DNA of 64,000 bases from Porodaedalea pini (lineage: Eukaryota; Basidiomycota; Agaricomycetes; Hymenochaetales; Hymenochaetaceae). The translations under genes and the position numbers were made by a program. The notes below the pieces were generated by a model. The model was not told where the DNA came from. It made no database searches and saw nothing but the letters and a program-made list of their open reading frames with translations. Within the stretch, counting starts at the first letter, position 1; the number at the start of each line of letters is the position of its first letter. Positions 34,130-45,734 of the stretch are shown here, piece after piece. The stretch covers positions 496,001 through 560,000 of the forward strand of contig NBAY01000018.1 of NCBI GenBank assembly GCA_002794775.1, in the 5' to 3' direction.

Positions 34130-35501
34130 GTGTACTCCATCTCTCCTGTTAGTACTGCCTCTACCTTCTCCCAATCCCCGCACCCACTCTCGGCGCTGCA
34201 GCAAGCGGCGCCTCAACCGTTGAAACAACCTCAAATCCCGAAGACGCACCCAGCAAAAGCAAACTACGTGGCTTCCTTGGTCGGCAAGTCAAGCATTCTA
34301 ATTGTCGGCAACCTTCCGAGGCGCGCACGCAAAGTCAATAGATAAATTGGTTTTGTCCTGTTTCCCTAACTGACGTGCTCAACTCTAGATCAAGCTGTGA
34401 AAAGCCTGACCGATATTTGGCACCCCGAGAACATCCCAGTCGTCTTTTCAACTCAAACAGATATCACGACGGTGACGAAACAGCCGCCGTCTCTCAACGC
34501 CAACCACTAAAACATCAATTGGTTCAACTTCCTCGCCCTATTCACCCATCACGCTTTCCTCGCCTCTTCCCCCTGCCCCATCCGACCCACCACACGCTTC
34601 AACATCAACGTCAGTCGTTTTCCCATCTGCCTTTCTCGCCGAGAATTTCGGCAGCAATGCCGCAACCGTCGTGTCCAAGAAGGATCTCGTTCCGATCGAA
34701 ACATTTGTACAGGTCCTCCACCGTTCACGCACAACATGCAGCGTCCTGCAGTCGGCGCTCTGCTACATCAAGGCGGTGCGAGGGAAGGTGCCAGAGCTCG
34801 TGGAGCAAGAGAGGCTCGGCACGGGAGTGAGAGGCGAGCCGGAGTTGGATAAGAGGATCGTGAAGGAAGACGAGGCGTCTGCCTCGTCGAAGGCGAATAC
34901 CTCTTTGGACACGTCCAACCTCTGCGGCCTTCCGACGGAATTGATGTCAAAGGACCCTTTCGACGCATCGTGTGTGCCGACAGTCCTCCAGATGGGCGCT
35001 TCGCTTCCATTAACTCAGTAGATGCAGACTCAAAGGCAGTCTAACGACAAGCGTCGCAAGATTCCGGCAAAACAGCTCACGCCGCTGTCACCTCTTCCCT
35101 TGCCGCTCCTCTGCCCGCGGCGCATCTTCCTCGCCGCGCTCATTCTAGCATCAAAAATCTTACAGGATCGATGCTATTCGAATCGTGCATGGGTAAAGCT
35201 CTCCAGTCTCCCACTGCGGGAGGTTGGACACTGCGAACGTGCATTCGGCGATGCGTTTGGGTGGCGTCTCTCGGTCGGCATGAGCTCAACGCTGCCGCAG
35301 GAAGAGAACTCGCGCAGTATGCAACACACGAAAAGCGATGGTACAATCGCATTTGGATCGTCTCCGGTTTCTGCAATGCGCAACGCGATGCACTTTCCGA
35401 GTCCACCTTGTCGGATGCAGGCACAAGTTCGGAATTTGGCCGTGCGCAGACGAAGGCAGGCATGGCAAATAGAGTACTCAGACGTGGTCCATGCTGGATA
35501 G
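34130..35501 (+). pseudogene. PHO80/PCL-type cyclin, frame disrupted
   Basis: The pieces clearly form a PCL-family cyclin, the partner of PHO85/CDK5-like kinases. In order: a Ser/Pro-rich N-terminus; VKSLTDIWHPENIPVVFSTQ; FVQVLHRSRTTCSVLQSALC with YIKAVRGKVPELVEQERLG; LLCPRRIFLAALILASKILQ with DRCYSNRAWVKLSSLP and AFGDAFGWRLSV; and a tail with SPPCRMQAQVRNLAVRRRRQ. The first junction is a GC-AG intron (34284-34388, donor GCAAGT). Frame changes are needed near 34505, 34990 and 35040; a stop (35019-35021) interrupts the cyclin box. No in-frame ATG is seen upstream. Best read as a pseudogene. Confidence 0.65.
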
Positions 35502-36757
35502 CCTCACGACTGTTGATCTCGGGCTTGGGCTCGGGCTCCGTGGTCATGTATAGGCTGATGCAACGACTTTCGCGACTTATGGATTTGGATGCGTAGGATA
35601 TGGGTGCGGGCTACTGGTCTGGGCTACGCTGAGTTGGACTGTGCGGAGCTTGAGGGCCTTTCTTCGCTGGTTGTCGGGCGCTTGCTCGCGATCGCAGAGG
35701 CCTTCGCTCTTGTCGGTACGGCTTCGGCGCGCCTTCCACCTTGTACTCTCTTCTCTCCTCTTTTCTAAATTTCCTAGCAATACATGTGTCTCTTACACCC
35801 TTCCCTCCAACCGTACACCCAAGTATCTCATTCATCCATCCATTTGTGCGGCGCGACTTGTCCATTCACCATACACGGTCTCCTCTTCCTTTTCTCTCCT
35901 CGATTTTGTAATTCGGCTCGTATCTTCCGTAGATCTCTTTTTTCCTTCTCTTTACTTCATTGACTCGACTCTTGTTACTTCTATTATTCCATGTGCTCGA
36001 GCCCTTGCGAAGCATTTTCTCTATATTATACTACTGTCTCGTCTCATCATCCGCTTTTCAGCCTTTCGGCTCTCAAGTTTTAGTGCTGGATTGGCGGCCC
36101 GAAAGGGGCAAGTGGGTTTGAATTTCCCACCGTGTGTGCATCTCTCCTGAAAACAAAGCAAATCTTGGACAGTGATTGAAGAGCTGATATCTGAAATGAG
36201 TGGATGATCAGACAAAAACACTATGATTAATGCACTACAGTTTAGACATTAGATTTTGGAAGGACATATAAGTGGCATATAATACAAGAAAAATAAATGT
36301 GCATTTCCTGTAAGCATCTATCTAACTTGTATTTATCTTGTATCCTATGTGAAGGCTAATAAGAATATGATATACTGACTGACATGCTGACACCCAACAT
36401 ATAAACTGGTGAAGAGCCTTCCGGCTCCATTGTCAGGCATAATCAGTAGAATAAATACATTACAGCTCAGACATCAGACTTTCAGAGGGCATATAATCAG
36501 AATACAAAATGATAAAAGTATAGTATATTTTTTGTAATTATCTATCTGTCTTGTATATGCCTTGTATTGCACCAAAACTCTTGTAACGAGCTTGTATCCG
36601 ACTCGAAGACATTTTGGCACATGACAAGCTGACTAACAGACTTTTATTACCTTACAAGGTATACAAGGCTATACAGGCGACGCGACTTTTTCGTGATGGA
36701 ACCTTCTGCGGAACGCGTCTTTGCTTGCCCTCAACACTGACCCTAAAGTCAAGTCTC
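35502..36757. other. intergenic with AT-rich, partly repeated sequence
   Basis: No gene seen. The segment 36225-36600 is AT-rich and contains two diverged copies of a ~110 base block. The rest is 3' flank of the cyclin remnant and promoter of the REB1-like gene. Confidence 0.5.
36225..36570. repeat. two diverged direct copies of a ~110 base AT-rich block
   Basis: Copy 1 at about 36228-36340 and copy 2 at about 36455-36568 share the order: CTACAG/TTACAG, then CAGACAT-like, GG(A/G)CATATAA, AATACAA, TAAGCATCTATCT or TAATTATCTATCT, CTTGTAT twice. They are about 227 bases apart. Divergence is substantial. Confidence 0.6.
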
Positions 36758-39356
36758 ATGGCTCGAAAGTCTGACGCTCACCAAGCTATAGAGGACACCG
36801 TCGATCAGACGACTGGTGCCGTGGATAAACCGAAGAAAAAACGCAAGAGGAAAGAAAGAGAATCCACAGATGTTCCGGTAGCCGAGCATGCCAGTCTAGA
36901 CGTGGACACGCGCGCGTCAAAGAGCGCGGAACATCGCAAGAGGAAGAAAAAGAAGAGGACTGCAACGCATGATAATGCCCAGGAGCCAACGACAGCTATC
37001 AATGCTTCCGACCAGTACGTAGTGGTTGACGATACTTCAGCTACACCCCAAGAGCATAGGAAGAAGAAGAGGAGAAAGAAAGACCACAAAGGAAAACATC
37101 GTGCCGAGCCGGAGTCATCCAATGCACCGATCGATCCGGCGCTCACGGGGTTGGATAGAGGCAACAACACGAATGCATTCCTATCTGCTGTCGTGACAGC
37201 TGCAGCTGGCTCTGTCGCTCAGGACCATTCACAAGCGGCTGAGCACCCCCATCACTCGTCTTCCTTCGAAACTCCCAGCTACCAAAGCGTACAGCCTGCG
37301 CTCAATCTGCAGCATGGTCTCGATGGGCAAGGTGTTTCATTTTCAGGGGAGGATCTCGCGCGTGCTCTGCAAGGTCTGGATGTTGCGAAGCTTGCAGATG
37401 CTCTGCAGGCGCTAGGCGACGCTGGGAGCAGTACCTTTCCGCTTCCGGGACAATCGGGGCTCAGTCAGGCCGGAGGGGGTTCCTTGCAGCGCCCACCACC
37501 ACCTCGGCACACATATGGCCATAGCACGATGGCTCAACACATGGCTATACCTGCCGATACTGGCTCTGGAAATAGGAGTGGTGGCCACATTCCCGCTCCG
37601 TCTGCAGTGATTCTAGGCCAGCCGACGCAAAACCCAGAACAGGATTCTACGGCTCGAAGGGCGGCTCCCGCATCAGCGTTCCATGCTGCCAATGAGGATC
37701 ATGCCCTTTTGCTAGCGAACAAATGGCTTTCTGCGACTAAGCTTAATGAATTAACAAAGACTATAGGTACGACCTATTTTCAATCGGTGTTTACAGTGTT
37801 AACAGACTTTTCTAGGCCTCCAATATAAGAAAGGCAAATTCTCTGCTTCCGAAGAAGCTCTTCTCAAAGATGCTATGGAAACTTACCGCCTGGTAAGCAC
37901 CCTCAATGAATGCGACGCTGTCGACTAATCCCCACCCACGTCAGAGAAACGGCCTCACGCACGAGCAACTTAACGAAGTCATCTTTGCGAAGGGCCCGAA
38001 GAGCAAAGATAATGCATTCTGGTTTGACATCAGTAAGTGTTTCACCATTGGCTGCTCGGATCTCTTGAATTATAGCGCATCCTTAGCCGCTCAGATCCCT
38101 TCAAGACCAGTCGTTGCAGTATATCATCATGTCCGGCGCAGTTTTCATCCGTTGAAGCAACAGGGGAAGTGGATGCGTGCGGAAGACGACGTCCTTAGAC
38201 AGTGAGGTACCATTTTACTTGACTGTCCGAAGGCACTAAGTGTGAACTTAGGGCTGTCGCTGATCTCGGCCAGTCGTGGGAGAAGGTCAGTGAACGCGTC
38301 GGCCGCATGGCTAGTGATTGCCGCGATCGTTGGAGGAACCACATAAACAACCGCGAGGGGCGCGTTTTCGGTAAATTTCTGGGTTAGACTAGTTCGATAA
38401 GGGAGATCTGATGAAAACGCCTAGGCGCATGGTCCAAGGAGGAAGAGGATCAGTTAACGCAGATTGTCACCGAATTAACAACCGCACAGGGTAAAAACTC
38501 TGACTTAGATGTTTTCTGGACCCAAGTCGCAGCTCGGATGGGAAATAGACGTGGCCGTCATCAGTGTCGCATAAAATGGTACGTTTCGTGACAACTGGCC
38601 TGCATTCAGCATATTTTAATAGATATCTAGGACTGATTCTCTAAGTAAGACTGTAAAAAATGATGGACAGAAGCCCCGTTGGAGCCAACAAGACGCGTAC
38701 ATACTGGTACACAAGTACGTTTCTATCGTACTATTGGATAGATCATCCCCATCTGAAGTTGGACGACAGGATTGCCTCATTGAACGTCAACGATGACTCT
38801 GAAATCGATTGGAAGCTTCTCGTTGATGACGACTGGAATTTATGGAGTGCACATACGTTGCAACGTCGTTGGCTTACACTTAAGCGCAGTGTCCGCGGTC
38901 ACGAAGAGATGACACACCAAGGTCTGCTTAAAATCCGCCTTTCTGACTGTCTAGAGGCTGAGTATTTGCCGCTGGCGCCTAGAGATTATGGATATTCTAC
39001 GCATTAAAAAGGCGCACCCACCGCCGATACCAGCACCCGTGCGGCCGCGCGTGACGAGTGCGCCGTTAGTCCCAGCTGACGCACAGGCCTCGGACGAGGC
39101 CATTGATGACACCTTCCCGGTCGCTGATTTCAGTGGTTTTGGTAGTATGCATGCTGCCGCATTCGGCGGAGGTGCGGCGGATGCTAGCCAACCGCAGCCA
39201 CACTTCGGCAACTTCGCGCAGGGTGGCCCGCAGGTCGGGTTTGGCCAGACAGGTGCTGCTGAGATTCCTAGAGCTGGACCAAGTAATGTCCAAGACTCTA
39301 ATAATGGTTTCTCGTCATCCTCTGGCAGTGACTCTGATGCTTCTGACAGCGATTAG
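36758..39356 (+). CDS. REB1-like Myb DNA-binding protein
   Basis: Predicted 723 residues in nine exons: 36758-37766, 37816-37892, 37945-38032, 38087-38201, 38252-38370, 38425-38578, 38631-38714, 38770-38921, 38983-39356, all in phase. The N-terminus has several Lys/Arg blocks (KPKKKRKRKER, EHRKRKKKKR), then a Ser/Pro-rich region. From about residue 337 comes a Myb-type region: GKWMRAEDDVLRQAVADLG, DCRDRWRNHINNREGRVF, AWSKEEEDQLTQIVTEL, GRRGRHQCRIKW-like, then RWSQQDAYILVHK and HTLQRRWLTLKRS. This architecture matches fungal REB1 and mammalian TTF1, which terminate rRNA transcription and block replication forks. Convergent with SWC4. Confidence 0.85.
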
Positions 39357-39518
39357 CCTTAATCTATATTCGATGTCAAGTTCATAGTGCGAAGCTATCG
39401 TGATGAAGTCATTGTTGTATGATGTCAAAAGTGAAACCGGAAGGACAAGGGGAGGACTATGCGAAAGGAATCAATAACAATAAGGAAAGAGATTTCCTAG
39501 GATCGTTGTCGCTTTCGA

Positions 39519-41526
39519 CTAGGCGCTCGTGTTGCGGTAGTCGTACTGGAGCCCATGGAAGACACGGATCCGGAACGCTTCACCTAAGGAAGTGTAGTTT
39601 TCATCAGTACTGTAAAAGCAGATATGCATGCGAAGACATAGACCTACCCCCTTTCTGCCTGAGCTCCTAGCGCTCGGCGCAAGACTCACTGCTCTGTCCG
39701 TCTCACCATCTGCATCTGCATCCGGATCGTCTCCATCATTCTCGTCCACATCCATCCTATCACCCTCACGGCCCTCACCTCCTTCATCGCCCCCAGCTGT
39801 TCCATCCCTCTCGGCAAGACGTGCTTTGAGGACACGTATCTCATGGTCAACGCGATCTACGACCTTCTTCGTCTCTACAAGCGCGGAAGCAGCGCTAAGC
39901 AGGTGCTCAAGATGTGCACAATTTTCGTGCGTTGGCATCACGAGCCGGTCATGCCGCAGACCGAGCTCGCTGAGCACTTGCGCAACGCGCTGCTGATGCG
40001 TCGAGCGAGCGGTCGGGATCTTGTACGAGCGTAGATAGACGGGTTGATGAGCAGCCTTTGTTGTCGCTGCAGAGTTCACAGGCACGTCCGTACGGTGAAT
40101 GCAGTGTATAGCATCTAGATATCTGAGTTGAGCTTGCGTGGATAACAAGGATAACAAGCAATATCAAGAAGAGAGAACAAACCTTGTGCAATTTCCTTCG
40201 CGCTTCGTACCTTTCGGATGGGCGTCACAGGCACAGCTGTGTTGCTTATACCAAGGCCTGCGCTCACGGGGCTATCCATGTCCATTGGTCCCTTGCGTTT
40301 CTTGGATGTGATCTTCCCATCTCCGACCATCGAAGCATATTCCTCCTCATCCAACGTACTTTGTGCCGTGATGGCAGGCAGACCGCTCTCAATGCCCTCG
40401 AAGACACGGAGGAGCTCATCGCGGTCTCGAGCGAAGTTCCGCTCTGATTGTTCGAGTCGCTTGAGCTCGATGAAAAGCGCCTCTTCTTCTATGATCTCCT
40501 CGGCTGTGCGGCTCTCGAGTGAGGCGATATACGCCTTGCGGTTCATCTCGCGCTCTAGTACGAAAAGTGAAAGCTGTGAGGGACGTGACAACATTCTTGG
40601 AAGAAAAAGGAAGTGACCTTTATCGTATGAAACGCTTGCGAGGGCTTGAGCTTTCCCTGCTTCGTCGCCTGGCCATGGGCGGTTGCGAATTAGCCTTCGG
40701 CAGACACCATAATATCTGTCTTTCAAATCCTAAACCCCGAGTCAGAACAGGGGCGCAACACAAATGAGCGGCTCTTCTTACCTCGATCGTCCTCGGAGGT
40801 CCTCCTGGATAGTCGTATCTATCCGCAATGACAAAGAAGCGGAGGTCATATTCTTGGACTATGCTGAAGAGATAGTCTGTCTCCTCCTTTGTCCAGCCTT
40901 CTTCTATTCATTACCAGTGTCAGATCAAGTAATGACATGGCTTGAGAAAACGCAGGGAGTCGATACGCACCCTCTAATAAATTTGTGTATTCATCAAGCG
41001 AGTAAGTGTAAGATTGCGGCTGAACGTTGTATTTCGCAAATGGGTACTCTGTAAAGAAGTTCAGCCTAAACGCCTTAAGCAACTGACAGTCCGTCCTTAC
41101 CTGCATGAGAATCTGTCGACGCTTTCACCCAATGGCCCAACTTCAAAGAATCTTTCCGTGTAGGGTTCCCAAACTCGCGCCACTCCCTTTCCAGCAAGTC
41201 AGCTTGTGTCACAGAAGTTGAACAGTAAGAGAATGCGACAGCACGCACCATTTAGCGGCCCTTCCTCCGCCGGTCAGATTCTTCGGTTTCGGCTTAAACT
41301 TCGGCTTCGCGAGCTGCGCATTCAACGTTGGCACGGACGTTCCGATGAGTGCAAACAACTCGCGCGATATTCCGTCTGGCTTTGCCCTGCGCGCTTTGCT
41401 CGTACTCGCGCTCGCGCCGCCAGACGTCGCTGAAAACGACGCGGAAGCCCCTGGTGTTTGGGAGCCAGAAGGGCCCGCAATCGAGAGAATACTGCGGACA
41501 TCTGCTGCAGATGCGCCGCCAGACAT
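39519..41526 (-). CDS. SWC4: SWR1/NuA4 complex subunit SWC4 (DMAP1)
   Basis: Predicted ~547 residues in seven exons: 41526-41249, 41186-41101, 41048-40971, 40903-40782, 40729-40618, 40554-40183, 40114-39519, all in phase. Family landmarks in order: MSGGASAADVRSIL, RRAKPDGISRELFALIG, PKFKPKPK, WEWREFGNPTRKDSLKLGHW, YPFAKYNVQPQSYTYSLDEY, the SANT domain GWTKEETDYLFSIVQEYDLR with VIADRYDYPGG, and DLKDRYYGVCRRL. A YEATS-interacting helical region and an acidic tail (DENDGDDPDADADGE) follow. SWC4 is shared by the H2A.Z-depositing SWR1 and the NuA4 acetyltransferase complexes. Near the end an optional intron (GTAGGT...ACAG) is also in phase. Confidence 0.92.
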
Positions 41527-42229
41527 ATTGTTTACGTCGAGCGGGTTCGGGTCTGGAGACTGTTGGACTCAGTGCTGTTGTCTTATGTTTATTGCGCGCT
41601 GCGATGGTGGCCATGGGCTGAAGCTTGAAGGATCAGCAACTTCCGTTTTCGTCAACTGCCGATCTCGTTCGCAAACCCTTGCCAGTGTGAATCCAATTCT
41701 TTTGAAGTTACCCACTACCTTCATGCCTTCATTAATACCGCTCAACTGGAGAACATGCCCATTAGCCCTCATGTTAGATAGCTGCTTCCTCAAAGCACAT
41801 GATTGTTTCCTTACAGGGGATCGTCTTTCGTTTCGGCGAACTCGGATTGCCCACTAGACTCCGTGTCCCAGAACTTGTAAAAGGAGGCCTACGTCAGGGC
41901 CATTGGCAGGAGATCTCAACGTATACGAAAGCGCAGGTACAGTACAGCCCGAAAGCTTTATATGTATCTCAGCAATCTGTCTCGCTTTCTAACAGGTCAA
42001 TTGAAAATTGGAGGCGGAGCTGCTCCTAGGCCAGAACACTTCCACTTCCACCCCAAGACACGACATAGCACGAAGATGCACCTCCTCACACAGCAGTATA
42101 GAGGAAGCAAGATACACAGCAACTGATCCTTATAGCCATTAAATACATGGATGAGAGCGTTGTCTCTACGCAATTCGACTCTTTCAACATATCCAGACAG
42201 AAACGGACCAGCTTCTTCGCTTTCTCGCA
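41527..42229. other. intergenic with unassigned open pieces
   Basis: No confident gene. A minus-strand open piece (41569-41793) and an exon-like plus piece (41816-41935, flanked by a good acceptor TTTCCTTACAG and by GTACAG) were seen but could not be linked to a start or family. Confidence 0.4.
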
Positions 42230-42860
42230 ATGCCTTCCGATAAACTCAGCTCTCACACAGCTAGTCAGCCCTCTAGTAGCTCGAACGCTAGCACTAGAAT
42301 GACACCGTTCACCTGTTTTGTCAGACTGTGCACGGCGGCGGCGTGCCGGGACGGCAAACGGATGGAAGTGCTCCGTAAGATTTGGAATAATCTCCCCGAA
42401 GAGGCGAAGCTACCGTACAAAACCCTGGCTTTCGCCAATGAAATTCCTGAAGCCAAGTATGCAGTGAAGGGCGAATTTTTCCCTAAGAATTCGAGTGCGC
42501 ATGATGCCGAAGAGGATGGCTCGCGAGACAGCTACTCGCAGGACCAGAGCAGCCTGTGGGGAAGTACGTCGACTTTGGTTGGTGATGATCTCTCTCTCAG
42601 TGGGCCAGCATCCCAAGAGAGCGTCATTACGATCATTGATGTATGTTTTGCCCTTTCTCTGCACATACCTTTGATCTGATCTCTGATCAACCAAATAGCC
42701 AGACGAAATCACCCACATACGATCTTTTGGTCCTTCAGATGACGATGCTTATGCAGCTAATTCACCGACCGAGAATCAGCAAGAAATATTTCAAGCCGAT
42801 GGCCCTCACGTGCAGAGGTACATCTGGGTATATGACCCCGAAACCTTGAAGAGATCATGA
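42230..42860 (+). CDS. small protein with degenerate HMG-box-like segment
   Basis: Predicted 190 residues in two exons (42230-42640, 42699-42860), in phase with clean splice sites. Residues ~24-75 look like a shortened or divergent HMG box: MTPFTCFVRLCTAAACRDGK, then VLRKIWNNLPEEAKLPYKTL. The order (P-x-x-CF-hydrophobic...VL+KIW-x-x-L-P-x-E-x-K-x-x-Y) mimics the box, but the PDYKY end is missing. The rest is acidic and Ser-rich, ending WVYDPETLKRS. It could be an HMG relative that has lost DNA binding. The HMG link is an inference from pattern only. Confidence 0.6.
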
Positions 42861-44025
42861 GCGTAGCAGTCGTAACAACCTTGTCCTAAGCTTCACTTCT
42901 GGTCCAGCAGATTTTGCTGGCTAGGAATCTCATACATACGTTGATTTTACCTGGTTTCCGCAGATCTTCAAAGGTCTATAGCCTTTCCCACTTCGGAATA
43001 CTGTACGGATCACGGTTTGAGAAGGCTTCGACAAATTTATTCTGAAGACCGCCTTGCACAGAACAAATTTGGACGACATTGCACCCACCTGACACATGAA
43101 GTGTCCGACTGGAACACACGCTATTGCGATCTCGTAACCCCCTCTTTCTCTCCTAAAGATTCAAGTGATCCAAATGCTCAGTTCAGTGGAATCGCGCTAG
43201 ACCGAGAAACCTCGTTGCCGCCGATATTGTAAGGTCACTGCTGGACTCATATCGATTACGAGCAATGGAAAATCCGTAGCTCTCATAGGAGAAGTCGAAC
43301 TGCGAACCTGCGAAGGCGCGCTATTAATATTGGAGAGAATTCGGATGGTTACTAAATCTAAACTTACCAGATAAGATACTTTCGGATATGCCAGAGAAAA
43401 TAGGAACATATCCTTTGAGACCAAACCTGAGAAATTTCTATTGCGATCTCGTAACCCCCTCTTTCTCTCCTAAAGATTCAAGTGATCCAAATGCTCAGTT
43501 CAGTGGAATAACGCTAGTCCGAGAAACCTCGTCGCCGCCGATATTGTAAGGTAACTACTAGATTCATATCGATCACGAGCGACGGAATATCCGTAGCTAT
43601 CATAGAAGTTGAACTGCGAACCTGCGAAGGCGTGCATAGGGGCGCGCTATTAATATTGGAGAACTCAGATGATTACTAAGTCTGAGCTTGCTATTGAAGT
43701 TGCATAAGATACTTCCGGATATAACGGAGAAAAAAGCATCTGAGTTCAAGCCTGGGAAAGTAAAAGGCCAGAAAATGGTCAGTAGCAATACTAGCATGCC
43801 GCTGGTAATGAGTTCAAGTGAAGAGATCATAATTGAATAATTCGAGTTCGAAGTACCGCCCAAGCGCGGCATCTTAGTCACTTACTCCCATCATCCTCAT
43901 CGTGGGAACATTCGTGCTGAGACCTTGCCCCGTCGACGACGCGCGATCCCTTCATGCATCTTCACAGAACTACCCTCCGCTTTAACCGTGTCCTTGACCG
44001 CATCATATCTGCGGTCTTGGATCTT
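42861..44025. other. repeat-containing intergenic region
   Basis: Contains the tandem duplication at 43121-43760. An open piece ending at 43232 (SDWNTRYCDLVTPSFSP) crosses into the first repeat unit; no start or family found. Confidence 0.4.
43121..43760. repeat. tandem duplication, ~317 base unit, two copies
   Basis: Unit 1 is 43121-43437 and unit 2 starts at 43438. Both begin CTATTGCGATCTCGTAACCC and are close to identical over the first ~110 bases. They then diverge with substitutions and small indels but keep common blocks (GAACTGCGAACCTGCGAAGG, GCGCGCTATTAATATTGGAG). Confidence 0.9.
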
Positions 44026-45016
44026 TGATCGTCGTTGGCGCCACCACTGTGTCGCCCCCTCACACTATACCGCACCTCGCCTTGTCGCAGGCGCCATAGT
44101 CGCCGCCGGGCCAGACCTTCCAAATCACCAACCCCATCTGAGCCTCCTGCCTCGGACAGGGACACCTTCCATTTCCTTCGCCGTCGCTTGCTCGCTGCAG
44201 CGACCCTATACACGTCCTCGCCCCCATCACCCTCGGCCTCATCGGTCGAGATCATAACCGAACTTCGGGCCTTATCGGCCGACCCCCACAGCAATTACGA
44301 TCCGGCTTTTGTCGGTTTTCACACGCCTCCGGACGCTCAACCCGGCCTGCCGTCAGATGTCGGCACTCAACCACTCAACCCTCGTGCGAGACCATTTATG
44401 CCCGCACCGGGTCTATCTTACGAATTAGCAATGATGTATGGATCGCGTCCTCCTGACCTGTCCCACCTCATTCCTTATCACCCTATGTTCCCATACCATT
44501 TCCATCTTATGTCGTACTACGAATATGCCGCCTACATTCAGTTTGACGCTGAGGACATCATTTCTTCATGCCCCGTCCGTTTCCACTATTTAATCCGTCG
44601 GTATATCCCCGACAGCACATACACTCTGCGTAACCCCTTTACGTGCCTTGACATGGGCAATTTACCACCTTCGATCGTCTTGTTTCTCCGTGCGGTTGGC
44701 CCTGCTTGTAGTAGATAGCAGAAGTATAACATCTTAGTCACGTGCTCGAGATATTGACGAACGTGCGTTAAAATGGATCAGGAGTGGACAACCCAATGCA
44801 TCGACCTCAGCTTCTTTCACCGCTTCGCAAACGTACGGCATACGCACCTTGAACCCTCATAGACTCCGCCTTAAATTCCGGTGGCTCATTATCTCTACCT
44901 CTCCGCTCTTTCTTCTTGCCGCCACCCTCTCAGCGTTCGTTCGCACTGTCCTCCTTTGTTTCACCTACAAAATTACCGGAGGCACTACAATCGAAGCTTT
45001 TTGCACAACAAACTAG
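44026..45016 (+). CDS. hypothetical protein, possible C-terminal membrane anchor
   Basis: An open frame runs 44026-44718; its first ATG is at 44398. It encodes a Pro/Ser-rich part, then a region that looks folded: LSYELAMMYGSRPPDL, FHLMSYYEYAAYIQFDAEDI, VRFHYLIRRYIPDSTYTLR. A second open piece (44738-45016) begins after a good acceptor and contains RDIDERALKWIRSGQPN and a hydrophobic segment (LIISTSPLFLLAATLSAF). A 46-base intron from GTTGGC (44692) would join them in phase; the donor is poor. No family recognised and the start is unresolved. It may be a remnant. Confidence 0.35.
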
Positions 45017-45141
45017 CCGTTGGCCTGGTTCGCATAATCCAGGCCTGGCCTGACCAGTGTCTTAAAAGGGCACACTGAGCTTCTTCCGAGGCCCGATATC
45101 TGGCGTGCTACACAGCGGAATTCTTTCGTCTAGCTACCACG

Positions 45142-45734
45142 ATGTCAACACAACCTCTGCTTCAGCGAACAGCAAACAAGCGCATAGCTCTCCCAGTCCG
45201 TGTCGAGCCCAAAGTTGCTTTCGCAAACGAGCGTACTTTTCTCTCATGGCTCCATTTTACCGTTGTCTTGGGCGGGTTGGCCGTCGGACTGTTAAATTTT
45301 GGAGACAGAGTATGTACTCAAATGCTCGACAGCTTTCGTCCCTCTTCCTTACGAGTACGACAGGTAGGAAAAATTAGCGCAGGGATGTTCTCTATCGTCG
45401 GTGAGCTTTTTTTTTCTGCGTCATTTCGCTCTGCAGCTATCTCTGAAATGCATTGGAAAGCTATGGCGGTGATGATCTACGCACTCTATACGTATCACTG
45501 GCGTGCATCGTCAATAAGACGTGGAGGGAAGGGTCCCTACGATGATAGGCTGGGTCCGGTCAGTATCCTACCCTTACTCGTCTAGGACCTAACGTTTACG
45601 TTCATTACAGACAGTTTTATGTATCGCACTACTTGGTAAGACTGACATCGTTTCTTATGTAGTGACATCTCTGACCCACTCTTTAAACAGCGGCTGTCGT
45701 TGTGAATTTCATACTACGTTTCACCGATTCATAA
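45142..45734 (+). CDS. VTC1: vacuolar transporter chaperone subunit VTC1
   Basis: Predicted 123 residues in five exons (45142-45309, 45364-45400, 45461-45558, 45611-45635, 45691-45734), in phase. Starts [18 protein letters not shown], then [55 protein letters not shown] and [10 protein letters not shown], ending [12 protein letters not shown]. This is the DUF202-type three-helix membrane domain. VTC1 is the small membrane subunit of the polyphosphate polymerase (VTC) complex of the vacuole, working with the catalytic VTC4. The 25-base exon 4 is small but its context is unambiguous. Confidence 0.95.

Noticed and set aside
43925..44257. 110-residue open frame overlapping the hypothetical gene
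   Set aside because: Different frame from the longer open frame, Arg/Pro/His-rich, no start support.
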